Shown here: positions 11,658 to 24,687 of the stretch, one piece after another
Numbering within the stretch: position 1 is the stretch's first letter
Layout: each line of letters starts with the position of its first letter
DNA from: Orientallactaga sibirica
Lineage: Eukaryota; Chordata; Mammalia; Rodentia; Dipodidae
DNA: 64,000 nucleotides
Reading direction: 5' to 3'
NCBI GenBank assembly: GCA_036365145.1
Contig: JAEOAD010002327.1
Location: 496,001 to 560,000 of the forward strand
Notes under the pieces: generated by a model
The model's input: only the letters and a program-made list of their open reading frames with translations
Database searches by the model: none
Told to the model about the DNA's origin: nothing
Made by a program: the position numbers and the translations under genes

Positions 11658-13860
11658 TGCCGAACACAGTACTGTGTGAAATAAGGCTGTTCTGTTCCCC
11701 AAATGACTTGCTTTCATACGAAGACTCTTCAGTGCAGCAAGATCAAACTTTCCTAGTTTGTGTAATCTAACAAGATGTACAACTTAGTAGATTAAGCACA
11801 TTTATAACGTAGTTTGTTTAGAAAACAAACACCTTCATTGCCGAACAGTATACTGTGTGAAATAAGGCTATTCTGTTCTCCAAATGAGTTGCTTTCTTAC
11901 GAAGAGTCTTCAGTGCAGCAAGATCAAACGTTCCTAGTTTGTGTAATCTAACAAGATGTACAATTTAGTAGATTAAGCACATTTCTTACGTAGTTTGTTT
12001 AGATAACAAACGCCTTCATTGCCGGACACAGTACTGTGTGAAATAAGCCTGTTCTGATCCCCAAATGAGTTGCTTTCTTACGAAGAGTCTTCAGTGCAGC
12101 AAGATCAAACGTTCCTAGTTTGTGTAATCTACCAAGATATAGAATTTAGTAGATCAACCACATTTCTAACGTAGTTTGTTTAGAAAACAAACGCTTCATT
12201 CATTGCGGAACACAGTACGGTGTGAAACAAGCTTGTTCTGATCCCCAAATCAGTTGCTTTTTACGAAGAGTCTTCAGTGCAGCAACATCAAACTTTCCTA
12301 GTTTGTAAAATCTAACAAGATGTACAATTTAGTAGATTAACCACATTTCTAACGTAGTTTGTTTATGAAACAATCGCCATCATTACCGAACACAATACTG
12401 TGTGAAATAAGGCTGTTCTGTTCCCCAAATGAGTTGGTTTCTTACGAAGAGTCTTCAGTGCAGCAAGATCAATCTTTCCTAGTTTGTGTAATCTAACAAG
12501 ATGTACAACTTAGTAGATTAACCACATTTCTAACGTAGTTTGCATAGAAAACAAACGCCATCATTGCCGAACACAGTACTGTGTGAAATAAGGCTGTTCT
12601 GTTCCCCAAATGAGTTCCTTTCTTCAGAAGAGTCTTCAGGGCAGCAAGATCAAACTTTCCTAGTTTTTGTAATCTAACAAGATGTACAACTTAATAGACT
12701 ATCTTCATTTCTAAAGTAGTTTCTTTAGAAAACAAAACCATTCATTGGCGAACACACTACTGTGTGAAATAAGGCTGTTCTGTTCCCCAAATGAGTTGCT
12801 TTCATACGAAGACTCTTCAGTGCAGCAAGATCAAACTTTCCTAGTTTGTGTAATCTAACAAGATGTACAACTTAGTAGATTAACCACATTTCTAACGTAG
12901 TTTGTTTAGAAAACAAATGCCTTCATTGCCGAACACAGTACTGTTTGAAATAAGGCTGTTCTGTTCCCGAAATCAGTTTCTTTCTTGAGAACAGTCTTCA
13001 GGGCAGCAAGATCAAACTTTCCTAGTTTTTGTAATCTAACAAGATGTACAACTTAATAGACTACCTTCATTTCTAAAGTAGTTTGTTTAGAAAACAAACC
13101 CATTCATTACCGAACACAGTACTGTGTGAAATAAGGCTGTTCTATTCCTCAAATGAGTTGGTTTCTTACGAAGAGTCTTCAGTGCAGCAAGATCAAACTT
13201 TCCTAGTTTGTGTAATCTAACAAGATGTACAACTTAGTAGATTAACCACATTTCTAACGTAGTTTCTTTAGAAAACAAAAGCCTTCATTTCCGAACACAG
13301 TACTGTGTGAAATAAGGCTGTTCTGTTCCCCAAATGAGTTCCTTTCTTCCGAAGAGTCTTCAGTGCAGCAAGATCAAACTTTCCTAGTTTGTGTAATCTA
13401 ACAAGTTGTACAATTTAGTAGATTAACCACATTTCTAAAGTAATTTGTTTAGAAAACAAACACCTTCATTGCAGAATTCAGTACTGTGTGAAGTAAGCTA
13501 GTTCTGTTCTACAAATGAGTTGCTTTCTTACGAAGAGTCTTCAGTGCAGCAAGATCAAACTTTCCTAGTTTGTGTAATCTATCAAATGTACAACTTAGTA
13601 GATTAAGCACATTTCTAACGTAGTTTGTTTAGATAACAAACGCCGTCATTCATTGAACACAGTACTGTGTGAAATAAGGCTGTTCTGTTCCCGAAATCAG
13701 TTGCTTTCTTGAGAACACTCTTCAGGGCAGCAAGATCAAACTTTCCTAGTTTTTGTAATCTAACAAGATGTACAACTTAATAGACTACCTTCATTTCTAA
13801 AGTAGTTTGTTTCGAAAACAAACCCATTCATTGCCGAACACAGTACTGTGTGAAATAAGG
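11658..13860. repeat. 13-monomer duplication, copy 2
   Basis: Very similar to 9305-11505. I see only scattered differences, for example 'acgcttcattcattgcgg' (12191) against 'acgccttcattgcgg', and 'gtcattcattgaac' (13645) against 'gtcattgccgaac' in copy 1. Both copies lose correspondence at about 11505/13860, where copy 1 continues 'tttcatacg' and copy 2 'tttcttacg'. High identity suggests a recent unequal exchange within the array. Confidence 0.9.
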
Positions 13861-15460
13861 TTGTTCTGTTCCCCAAATGAGTTGCTTTCTTACGAAGACT
13901 CTTCAGTGCAACAAGATCAAACTTTCCTAGTTTGTGTAATCTAACAAGATGTACAGTTTAGTAGATTAACCACATTTCTAACGTAGGTTGTTTAGAAAAC
14001 AAACACCTTCATTGCAGAATTCAGTACTGTGTGAAGTAAGCTAGTTCTGTTCTCCAAAAGAGTTGCTTTCTTACGAAGAGTCTTCAGTGCAGCAAGATCA
14101 AACTTTCCTAGTTTGTGTAATCTAACAAGATGTACAACTTAGTAGATTAACCACATTTCTAACGTTGTTTGTTTAGATAACAAACGCCTTCATTCCCGAA
14201 CACAGTACTGTGTGAAATAAGCCTGTTCTGATCCCCAAATGAGTTGTGTTCTTACGAAGAGTCTTCAGTGCAGCAAGATCAAACTTTCCTAGTTTGTGTA
14301 ACCTAACAAGATATAGAATTTAATAGATTAACCACATTTCTAACGTAGTTTGTTTAGAAAACAAAAGCGTTCATTGCGGAACACAGTACTGTGTGAAATA
14401 AGCTTGTTCTAATCCACAAATCAGTTGCTTTCTTACGAAGAGTTCAGTGCAGCAAGATCAAACTTTCTTAGTTTGTGTAATCTAACAAGATGTAGAATTT
14501 AGTAGATTAACCACATTTCTAACGTAGTTTGTTTAGAAAACAAACACCTTCATTGCCGAACACAGTGCTGTGTGAAATAAGGCTATTCTGTTCTCCAAAT
14601 GAGTTGCTTTCTTACGAAGAGTCTTCAGTGCAGCAAGATCAAACTTTCCTATTTTGTGTAATCTAACAAGATGTACAACTTAGTAGATTAACCACATTTC
14701 TAACGTAGTTTGTTTAGAAAACAAACCCCTTCATTGCCGAACACAGTACTGTGTGAAATAAGCCTGTTCTGATCCCCAAATGAGTTCCTTTCTTGAGAAG
14801 AGTCTTCAGGGCAGCAAGATCAAACTTTCCTAGTTTTTGTAATCTAACAAGATGTACAACTTAATAGACTATCTTCATTTCTAAAGTAGTTTGTTTAGAA
14901 AACAAACCCATTCATTGCCGAACACAGTACTGTGTGAAATAAGGTTGTTCTGTTCCCCAAATGAGTTGCTTTCTTACGAAGACTCTTCAGTGCAGCAAGA
15001 TCAAACTTTCCTAGTTTGTGTAATCTAACAAGATGTACAGTTTAGTAGATTAACCACATTTCTAACGTAGGTTGTTTAGAAAACAAACGCCTTCATTGCC
15101 GAACACAGTACTGTGTGAAATATGCCTGTTCTGATCTCCAAATGAGTTGCGTTCTTACGAAGAGTCTTCAGTGCAGCAAGATCAAACTTTCCTAGATTGT
15201 GTAATCTAACAAGATGTAGAATTTAGTAGATTAACTACATTTCCAACTTAGTTTGTTTAGAAAACAAACACCTTCATTGCCGAACACAGTACTGTGTGAA
15301 ATAAGGCTATTCTGTTCTCCAAATGAGTTGCTTTCTTACGAAGAGTCTTCAGTGCAACAAGATGAAACTTTCCTAGTTTGTGTAATCTAACAAGACGTAC
15401 AACTTTGGAGATTAACCATATTTCTAACGCAGTTTGTTTAGAAAACAAACACCTTCATTG
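13861..15460. repeat. Satellite, type A with one type B unit; partial match to 55.7-56.7 kb
   Basis: Continuous 181-bp units without genes. Markers 'cattcccgaac' (14190), 'gtaacctaac' (14298), 'cacagtgctgtg' (14561), a type B unit (14795), 'gatgtacagtttag' (15030), 'gagttgcgttc' (15144) and 'gtgcaacaagatgaaac' (15352) follow in an order resembling 55.75-56.6 kb and, in part, 60.5-60.95 kb. Confidence 0.75.
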
Positions 15461-18400
15461 CCGCAAGCAGTACTGTGTGAAATAAGGCTGTTCTGTTGCG
15501 CAAATGAGTTGCTTTCTTACGAAGAGTATTCAGTGCAGCAAGATCAAACTTTTCTAGTTTGTATAATCTAACAAGATGTACAACTTATTTTATTAACCAC
15601 ATTTCTAACGTAGTTTGTTTAGAAAACAAACGCCTTCATTACCGAGCACAGTACTGTGTGAAATAAGGCTGTTCTGTTCCCCAAATGAGTTCCTTTCTTA
15701 CGAAGAGTCTTCAGTGCAGCAAGATCAAACTTTCCTAGCTTGTGTAATCTAACAAGTTGTGCAATTTAGTAGATTAACCACATTTATAACGTAGTTTGTT
15801 TAGAAAACAAACACCTTCATTGCAGAATGCAGTACTGTGTGAAGTAAGCTAGTTCTGTTCTACAAATGAGTTGCTTTTTTACGAAGAGTCTTCAGTGCAG
15901 CAAGATCAAACTTTCCTAGTTTGTGTAATCTAACAAGATGTACAACTTAGTAGATTAACCACATTTCTAACGTAGTTTGTTTAGAAAACAAACGCCTTCA
16001 TTGCCGAACACAGTACTGTGTGAAATAAGGCTGTTCTGTTCCCGAAATCAATTGCTTTCTTGAGAAGAGTCTTCAGGGCAGCAAGATCAAACTTTCCTAG
16101 TTTTTGTAATCTAACAAGATATACAACTTAATAGACTATCTTCATTTCTAAAGTAGTTTGTTTAGAAAACAAACCCATTCATTGCCGAACACAGTACTGT
16201 GTGAAATAAGGCTGTTCTGTTCCCCAAATGAGTTGCTTTCTTACGAAGTCTCTTCAGTGAAGCAAGAACCAAGTTTCCTAGTTTGTGTAATCTAACAAGA
16301 TGTACAACTTAGTAGATTAACCACATTTCTAACGTACGTTGTTTAGAAAACAAACGCCTTCATTCCCGAACACAGTACTGTGTGAAATAAGCCTGTTCTG
16401 ATCCCCAAATGAGTTGCTTTCTTACGAAGAGTCTTCAGTGCAGCAAGATCAAACTTTCCTAGTTTGTGTAATCTAACAAGATGTAGAATTTAGTAGATTA
16501 ACCACATTTCTAACGTAGTTTGTTTAGAAAACAAACCCATTCATTGCTGAACACAGTACTGTGTGAAATAAGGCGGTTCTGTTCCCCAAATGAGTTGCTT
16601 TCTTACGAAGACTCTTCAGTGCAGCAAGATCAAACTTTCCTAGTTTGTGTAATCTAACAAGTTGTACAATTTAGTAGATTAACCACATTTCTAACGTAGT
16701 TTGTTTAGAAAACAAACACCTTCATTGCCGAACGCAGTACTGTGTGAAATAAGGCTGTTCTCTTCCGCAAATGAGTTGCTTTCTTACGAAGAGTCTTCAG
16801 TGCAGCAAGATCAAACTTTCCTACTTTGTATAATCTAACAAGATGTACAACTTAGTAGACTAACCACATTTCTAACGTAGTTTGTTTAGAAAACGAACCC
16901 CTTCATTGCCAAACACAGTACTGTGTGAATTAAGCCTGTTCTGATCCCCAAATGAGTTGCTTTCTTACGAAGAGTCATCAGTGCAGCAAGATCAAACTTT
17001 CCTAGTTTGTGTGATCTAACAAGATGTAGAATTTAGTAGATTAACCACATTTCTAACGTAGTTTGTTTAGAAAACAAATGCCTTCATTACCGAACACAGT
17101 ACTGTGTGAAATAAGGCTGTTCTGTTCCCCAAATGAGTTGCTTTCTTACGAAGAGTCTTCAGTGCAGCAAGATCAAACTTCCCTAGATTGTGTAATCTAA
17201 CAAGATATAAAATTTAGTAGATTACCCACATTTCTAACGTAGTTTGTTTAGAAAAAAAAACACCTTCATTGCCGAATGCAGTACTGTGTGAAGTAAGCTA
17301 GATCTGTTCTACAAATGAGTTGCTTTCTTACGAAGAGTCTTCAGTGCAGCCATATCAAACTTTCCTAGTTTGTGTAATCTTACAAGATGTACAATTTAGG
17401 AGATTAACCACATTTCTAACGTAGTTTGTTTAGAAAACAAACGCCTTCATTGCCGAACAAAGTACTGTGTGAAATAAGGCTGTTCTGTTCCCGAAATCAG
17501 TTGCTTTCTTGAGAACAGTCTTCAGGGCAGCAAGATCAAACTTTCCTAGTTTTTGTAATCTAACAAGATGTTGAACTTAATAGACTACCTTCATTTCTAA
17601 AGTAGTTTGTTTAGAAAACAAACCCATTCATTGCCGAACACAGTACTGTGTGAAATAAGGCTGTTATGTTCCCCAAATGAGTTGGTTTCTTACGAAGACT
17701 CTTCACTGCAGCAAGATCAAACTTTCCTAGTTTGTGTAATCTAACAAGATGTACAACTTAGTAGATTATCCACATTTTCTAACGTAGTTTGTTTAGAAAA
17801 CAAACACCTTCATTGCCGAACACAGTACTGTGTGAAATAAGGCTATTCTGTTCTCCAAATGAGTTGCTTTCTTACGAAGAGTCTTCAGTGCAGCAAGATC
17901 AAACTTTCCTAGTTTGTGTGATCTAACAAGATGTACAACGTAGTAGATTAAGCACATTTCTTACGTAGTTTGTTTAGATAACAAACGCCTTCATTGCCGA
18001 ACACAGTACTGTGTGCAATAAGCCTGTTCTGATCCCCAAATGAGTTGCTTTCTTACGAAGAGTCTTCAGTGCAGCAAGATCAAACTTTCCTAGTTTGTGT
18101 AATCTAACAAGATGTAGAATTTAGTAGATTAACCACATTTTTAACGTAGTTTGTTTAGAAAACAACCGCCTTCATTGCGGAACACAGTACTGTGTGAAAT
18201 AAGCTTGCTCTGATCCCCAAATCAGTTGCTTTCTTACGAAGAGTCTTCAGTGCAGCAACATCAATCTTTCTTAGTTTGTTTAATCTAACAAGATGTAGAA
18301 TTTAGTAGATTAACCACATTTCTAACGTAGTTTGTTTAGAAAACAAACACCTTCATTGCCGAACAAAGTACTGTGTGAAATAAGGCTATTCTGTTCCCCA

Positions 18401-20348
18401 AATGAGTTGCTTTCTTACGAAGAGTCTTCAGTACAGCAAGATCAAACTTTCCCAGTTTGTGTAATCTAACAAGATGTACAATTTAGTAGATTAACCACAT
18501 TTCTAACGTAGTTTGTTTAGAAAACAAACCCCTTCATTGCCGAACACAATACTGTGTGAAATAAGCCTGTTCTGATCCCCAAATGAGTTGCTTTCTTACG
18601 AAGAGTCTTCAGTGCAGCAAGATCAAACTTTCCTAGTTTGTGTAATCTAACAAGATGTAGAATTTAGTAGATTAACCACATTTCTAACTTAGTTCGTTTA
18701 GAAAACAAACACCTTCATTGCCGAACGCAGTACTGTGTGTAATAAGGCTGTTCTGATGCGCAAATGAGTTGCTTTCTTACGAAGAGTCTTCAGTGCAGCA
18801 AGCTCAAACTTTCCTAGTTTGTATAATCTAACAAGATGTACAATTTAGCAGATTAACCACATTTCTAACTTAGTTTGTTTAGAAAACAAACTCCTTCATT
18901 ACCGAACACAGTACTGTGTGAAATAAGGCTGTTCTGTTCCCCAAATGACTTGCTTTCTTACGAAGAGTCTTCAGTGCAGCAAGATCAAACTTTCCTAGTT
19001 TGTGTAATCTAACAAGATGTACAACTTAGTAGATTAACCACATTTCTAACGTAGTTTGTTTAGAAAACAAACGCCATCATTGCCGAACACAGTACTGTGT
19101 GAAATAAGGCTGTTCTCTTCCCGAAATCAGTTGCTTTCTTGAGAAGAGTCTTCAGGGCAGCAAGATCAAACTTTCCTAGTTTTTGTAATCTAACAGGATG
19201 TACAACTTAATAGACTATCTTCATTTCTAAAGCACTTTGTTTAGAAAACAAACCCATTCATTGCGAACACAGTACTGTGTGAAATAAGGCTGTTCTGTTC
19301 CCCAAATGAGTTGCTTTCTTTGAGAACACTCTTCAGTGCAGCAAGATCAAACTTTCCTAGTTTGTGTAATCTAACAAGATGTTCAATTTAGTAGATTAAC
19401 CACATTTCTAACGTAGGTTGTTTAGAAAACAAACGCCTACATTCCCGAACTCAGTACTGTGTGAAATAAGCCTGTTCTGAACCCCAAATGAGTTGCTTTC
19501 TTACGAAGAGTCTTCAGTGCAGCAAGATCAAACGTTCCTAGTTTGTGTAATCTAACAACATATATAATTTAGTAGATTTACCACATTTCTAACGTAGTTT
19601 GTTTAGAAAACAAACACCTTCATTTCGGAACGCAGTACTGGGTGACATAAGGCTGTACTCTTAGGCAAATGAGCTGCTTTCTTACGAAGAGTCTTCAGTG
19701 CAGCAAGATCAAACTTTCCTAGTTTGTGTAATCTAACAAGATGTACAATTTAGTAGATTAACCACATTTCTATCATAGTTTGTATAGAAAACAAACACCT
19801 TCATTGGCGAACACAGTACTGTGTGAAATAAGGCTGTTCTTTTCCCGAAAACAGTTCCTTTCTTGAGAACAGTCTTCAGGGCAGCAAGATCAAACTTTCC
19901 TAGTTTTTTTAATCTAACAAGATGTACACCTTAATAGACAACCTTCATTTCTAAAGTAGTTTGGTTAGAAAACAATCCCATTCATTGCCGAACACAGTAC
20001 TGTGTGAAATAAGGCTGTTCTGTTCCCTAATTAGGTGCTTTCTCACGAAGAGTCTTCAGTGCAGCAAGATCAAACTTTCCTAGTTTGTATAATCTAACAA
20101 GATGTACAACTTAGTAGATTAACCACATTTCTAACGTAGTTTGTTTAGAAAACAAACCCCTTCATTGCCAAACACAGTACTGTGTGAATTAAGCCTGTTG
20201 TGATCCCCAAATGAGTTGCTTTCTTACGAAGATTCATCAGTGCAGCAAGATCAAACTTTCCTAGTTTTTGTGATCTAACAAGATGTAGAATTTAGTAGAT
20301 TAACCACATTTCTAACGCAGTTTGTTTAGAAAACAAACACCTTCATTG
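15461..20348. repeat. Higher-order repeat family H, copy 1 (27 monomers)
   Basis: Starts at 'ccgcaagcag' (15461) and ends where the related 'ccacaagcag' recurs at 20349, 4888 bases (27 x 181 = 4887) later. Ordered private markers include 'gtctcttcagtgaagcaag' (16247), 'aggcggttctg' (16571), 'gcagccatatc' (17346), 'ctgttatgttcc' (17662), 'gtgtgcaataagcc' (18013), 'catcaatctttcttag' (18259), 'gtgtgtaataagg' (18735), 'aaagcactttg' (19230), 'acaacatatataattt' (19555) and 'ctaattaggtgc' (20027). The same markers appear in the next copies. Confidence 0.9.
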
Positions 20349-23300
20349 CCACAAGCAGTACTGTGTGAAATAAGGCTGTTCTGTTGCGCAAATGAGTTGC
20401 TTTCTTACGAAGAGTATTCAGTGCAGCAAGATCAAACTTTTCTAGTTTGTATAATCTAACAAGATGTACAACTTATTTTATTAACCACATTTCTAACGTA
20501 GTTTGTTTAGAAAACAAACGCCTTCATTACCGAACACAGTACTGGGTGAAATAAGGCTGTTCTGTTCCCCAAATGAGTTCCTTTCTTACGAAGAGTCTTC
20601 AGTGCAGCAAGATCAAACTTTCTAGCTTGTGTAATCTAACAAGTTGTGCAATTTAGTAGATTAACCACATTTATAACGTAGTTTGTTTAGAAAACAAACA
20701 CCTTCATTGCAGAATGCAGTACTGTGTGAAAGTAAGCTAGTTCTGTTCTACAAATGAGTTGCTTTTTACGAAGAGTCTTCAGTGCAGCAAAGATCAAACT
20801 TTCTAGTTTGTGTAATCTAACAAGATGTACAACTTATTAGATTAACCACATTTCTAACGTAGTTTGTTTAGAAAACAAACGCCTTCATTGCGAACACAGT
20901 ACTGTGTGAAATAAGGCTGTTCTGTTCCCGAAATCAATTGCTTTCTTGAGAAGAGTCTTCAGGGCAGCAAGATCAAACTTTCCTAGTTTTTGTAATCTAA
21001 CAAGATATACAACTTAATAGACTATCTTCATTTCTAAAATAGTTTGTTTAGAAAACAAACCCATTCATTGCCGAACACAGTACTGTGTGAAATAAGGCTG
21101 TTCTGTTCCCCAAATGAGTTGCTTTCTTACGAAGTCTCTTCAGTGAAGCAAGAACCAAGTTTCCTAGTTTGTGTAATCTAACAAGATGTACAACTTAGTA
21201 GATTAACCACATTTCTAACGTACGTTGTTTAGAAAACAAACGCCTTCATTCCCGAACACAGTACTGTGTGAAATAAGCCTGTTCTGATCCCCAAATGAGT
21301 TGCTTTCTTACAAAGAGTCTTCAGTGCAGCAAGATCAAACTTTCCTAGTTTGTGTAATCTAACAAGATGTAGAATTTAGTAGATTAACCACATTTCTAAC
21401 GTAGTTTGTTTAGAAAACAAACCCATTCATTGCTGAACACAGTACTGTGTGAAATAAGGCGGTTCTGTTCCCCAAATGAGTTGCTTTCTTACGAAGACTC
21501 TTCAGTGCAGCAAGATCAAACTTTCCTAGTTTGTGTAATCTAACAAGTTGTACAATTTAGTAGATTAACCACATTTCTAACGTAGTTTGTTTAGAAAACA
21601 AACACCTTCATTGCCGAACGCAGTACTGTGTGAAATAAGGCTGTTCTCTTCCGCAAATGAGTTGCTTTCTTCGAAGAGTCTTCAGTGCAGCAAGATCAAA
21701 CTTTCCTACTTTGTATAATCTAACAAGATGTACAACTTAGTAGACTAACCACATTTCTAACGTAGTTTGTTTAGAAAACGAACCCCTTCATTGCCAAACA
21801 CAGTACTGTGTGAATTAAGCCTGTTCTGATCCCCAAATGAGTTGCTTTCTTACAGAAAGAGTCATCAGTGCAGCAAGATCAAACTTTCTAGTTTGTGTGA
21901 TCTAACAAGATGTAGAATTTAGTAGATTAACCACATTTCTAACGTAGTTTGTTTGAAAACAAATGCCTTCATTACGAACACAGTACTGTGTGAAATAAGG
22001 CTGTTCTGTTCCCCAAATGAGTTCCTTTCTTACGAAGAGTCTTCAGTGCAGCAAGATCAAACTTCCTAGATTGTGTAATCTAACAAGATATAAAATTTAG
22101 TAGATTACCCACATTTCTAACGTAGTTTGTTTAGAAAAAAACACCTTCATTGCGAATGCAGTACTGTGTGAAGTAAGCTAGATCTGTTCTACAAATGAGT
22201 TGCTTTCTTCTGAAGAGTCTTCAGTGCAGCCATATCAAACTTTCTAGTTTGTGTAATCTTACAAGATGTACAATTTAGGAGATTAACCACATTTCTAACG
22301 TAGTTTGTTTAGAAAACAAACGCCTTCATTGCCGAACAAAGTACTGTGTGAAATAAGGCTGTTCTGTTCCCGAAATCAGTTGCTTTCTTGAGAACAGTCT
22401 TCAGGGCAGCAAGATCAAACTTTCCTAGTTTTTGTAATCTAACAAGATGTTGAACTTAATAGACTACCTTCATTTCTAAAGTAGTTTTGTTTAGAAAACA
22501 AACCCATTCATTGCCGAACACAGTACTGTGTGAAATAAGGCTGTTATGTTCCCCAAATGAGTTGGTTTCTTACGAAGACTCTTCACTGCAGCAAGATCAA
22601 ACTTTCCTAGTTTGTGTAATCTAACAAGATGTACAACTTAGTAGATTATCCACATTTCTAACGTAGTTTGTTTAGAAAACAAACACCTTCATTGCCGAAC
22701 ACAGTACTGTGTGAAATAAGGCTATTCTGTTCTCCAAATGAGTTGCTTTCTTACGAAGAGTCTTCAGTGCAGCAAGATCAAACTTTCTAGTTTGTGTGAT
22801 CTAACAAGATGTACAAGCGTAGTAGATTAAGCACATTTCTTTACGTAGTTTTGTTTAGATAACAAACGCCTTCATTGCGAACACAGTACTGTGTGCAATA
22901 AGCCTGTTCTGATCCCCAAATGAGTTGCTTTCTTTACGAAGAGTCTTCAGTGCAGCAAGATCAAACTTTCCTAGTTTGTGTAATCTAACAAGATGTAGAA
23001 TTTAGTAGATTAACCACATTTTTAACGTAGTTTGTTTAGAAAACAACGCCTTCATTTGCGGAACACAGTACTGTGTGAAATAAGCTTGCTCTGATCCCCA
23101 AATCAGTTGCTTTCTTCTTGAAGAGTCTTCAGTGCAGCAACATCAATCTTTCTTAGTTTGTGTAATCTAACAAGATGTACAACATAGTAGATTAACCACA
23201 TTTCTAACGTAGTTTGTTTAGAAAACAAACCCCTTCATTGCCGAACACAATACTGTGTGAAATAAGCCTGTTCTGATCCCCAAATGAGTTGCTTTCTTAC

Positions 23301-24687
23301 GAAGAGTCTTCAGTGCAGCAAGATCAAACTTTCTAGTTTGTGTAATCTAACAAGATGTAGAATTTAGTAGATTAACCACATTTCTAACTTAGTTCGTTTA
23401 GAAAACAAACACCTTTATTGCGAGAACGCAGTACTGTGTGTAATAAGGCTGTTCTGATCCCCAAATGAGTTGCTTTCTTACGAAGAGTCTTCAGTGCAGC
23501 AAGCTCAAACTTTCTAGTTTGTATAATCTAACAAGATGTACAATTTAGCAGATTAACCACATTTCTAACTTAGTTTGTTTAGAAAACAAACTCCTTCATT
23601 ACCGAACACAGTACTGTGTGAAATAAGGCTGTTCTGTTCCCCAAATGACTTGCTTTCTTACGAAGAGTCTTCAGTGCAGCAAGATCAAACTTTCCTAGCT
23701 TGTGTAATCTAACAAGTTGTACACTTTAGTAGATTAACCACATTTCTAACGTAGTTTGTTTAGAAAACAAACACCTTCATTGCAGAATACAGTACTGTGT
23801 GAAGTAAGCTAGTTCTGTTCTACAAATGAGTTGCTTTTTTACGAAGAGTCTTTAGTGCAGCAAGATCAAACTTTCCTAGTTTGTGTAATCTAACAAGATG
23901 TACAACTTAGTAGATTAACCACATTTCTAACGTAGTTTGTTTAGAAAACAAACGCCATCATTGCCGAACACAGTACTGTGTGAAATAAGGCTGTTCTCTT
24001 CCCGAAATCAGTTGCTTTCTTGAGAAGAGTCTTCAGGGCAGCAAGATCAAACTTTCCTAGTTTATGTAATCTAACGAGATGTACAACTTAATAGACTATC
24101 TTCATTTCTAAAGCACTTTGTTTAGAAAACAAACCCATTCATTGCCGAACACAGTACTGTGTGAAATAAGGCTGTTCTGTTCCCCAAATGAGTTGCTTTC
24201 TTACGAACACTCTTCAGTGCAGCAAGATCAAACTTTCCTAGTTTGTGTAATCTAACAAGATGTACAATTTAGTAGATTAACCACATTTCTAACGTAGGTT
24301 GTTTAGAAAACAAACGCCTACATTCCCGAACACAGTACTGTGTGAAATAAGCCTGTTCTGAACCCCAAATGAGTTGCTTTCTTACGAAGAGTCTTCAGTG
24401 CAGCAAGATCAAACTTTCCTAGTTTGTATAATCTAACAAGATGTACAACTTATTAGATTAACCACATTTCTAACGTAGTTTGTTTAGAAAACAAACCCCT
24501 TCATTGCCAAACACAGTACTGTGTGAATTAAGCCTGTTGTGATCCCCAAATGAGTTGCTTTCTTACGAAGATTAATCAGTGCAGCAAGATCAAACTTTCC
24601 TAGTTTTTGTGATCTAACAAGATGTAGAATTTAGTAGATTAACCACATTTCTAACGCAGTTTGTTTAGAAAACAAACACCTTCATTG
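20349..24687. repeat. Higher-order repeat family H, copy 2 (24 monomers)
   Basis: Repeats the marker order of copy 1: 'gtctcttcagtgaagcaag' at 21134, 'gcagccatatc' near 22226, 'ctgttatgttcc' near 22550. It lacks the 'acaacatatataattt' group near its end and has an extra 'gcagaatacag' unit (23791), so it spans 4339 bases (24 x 181 = 4344). Between about 20620 and 23560 it also carries many single-base indels that copies 1 and 3 mostly lack. Confidence 0.9.
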
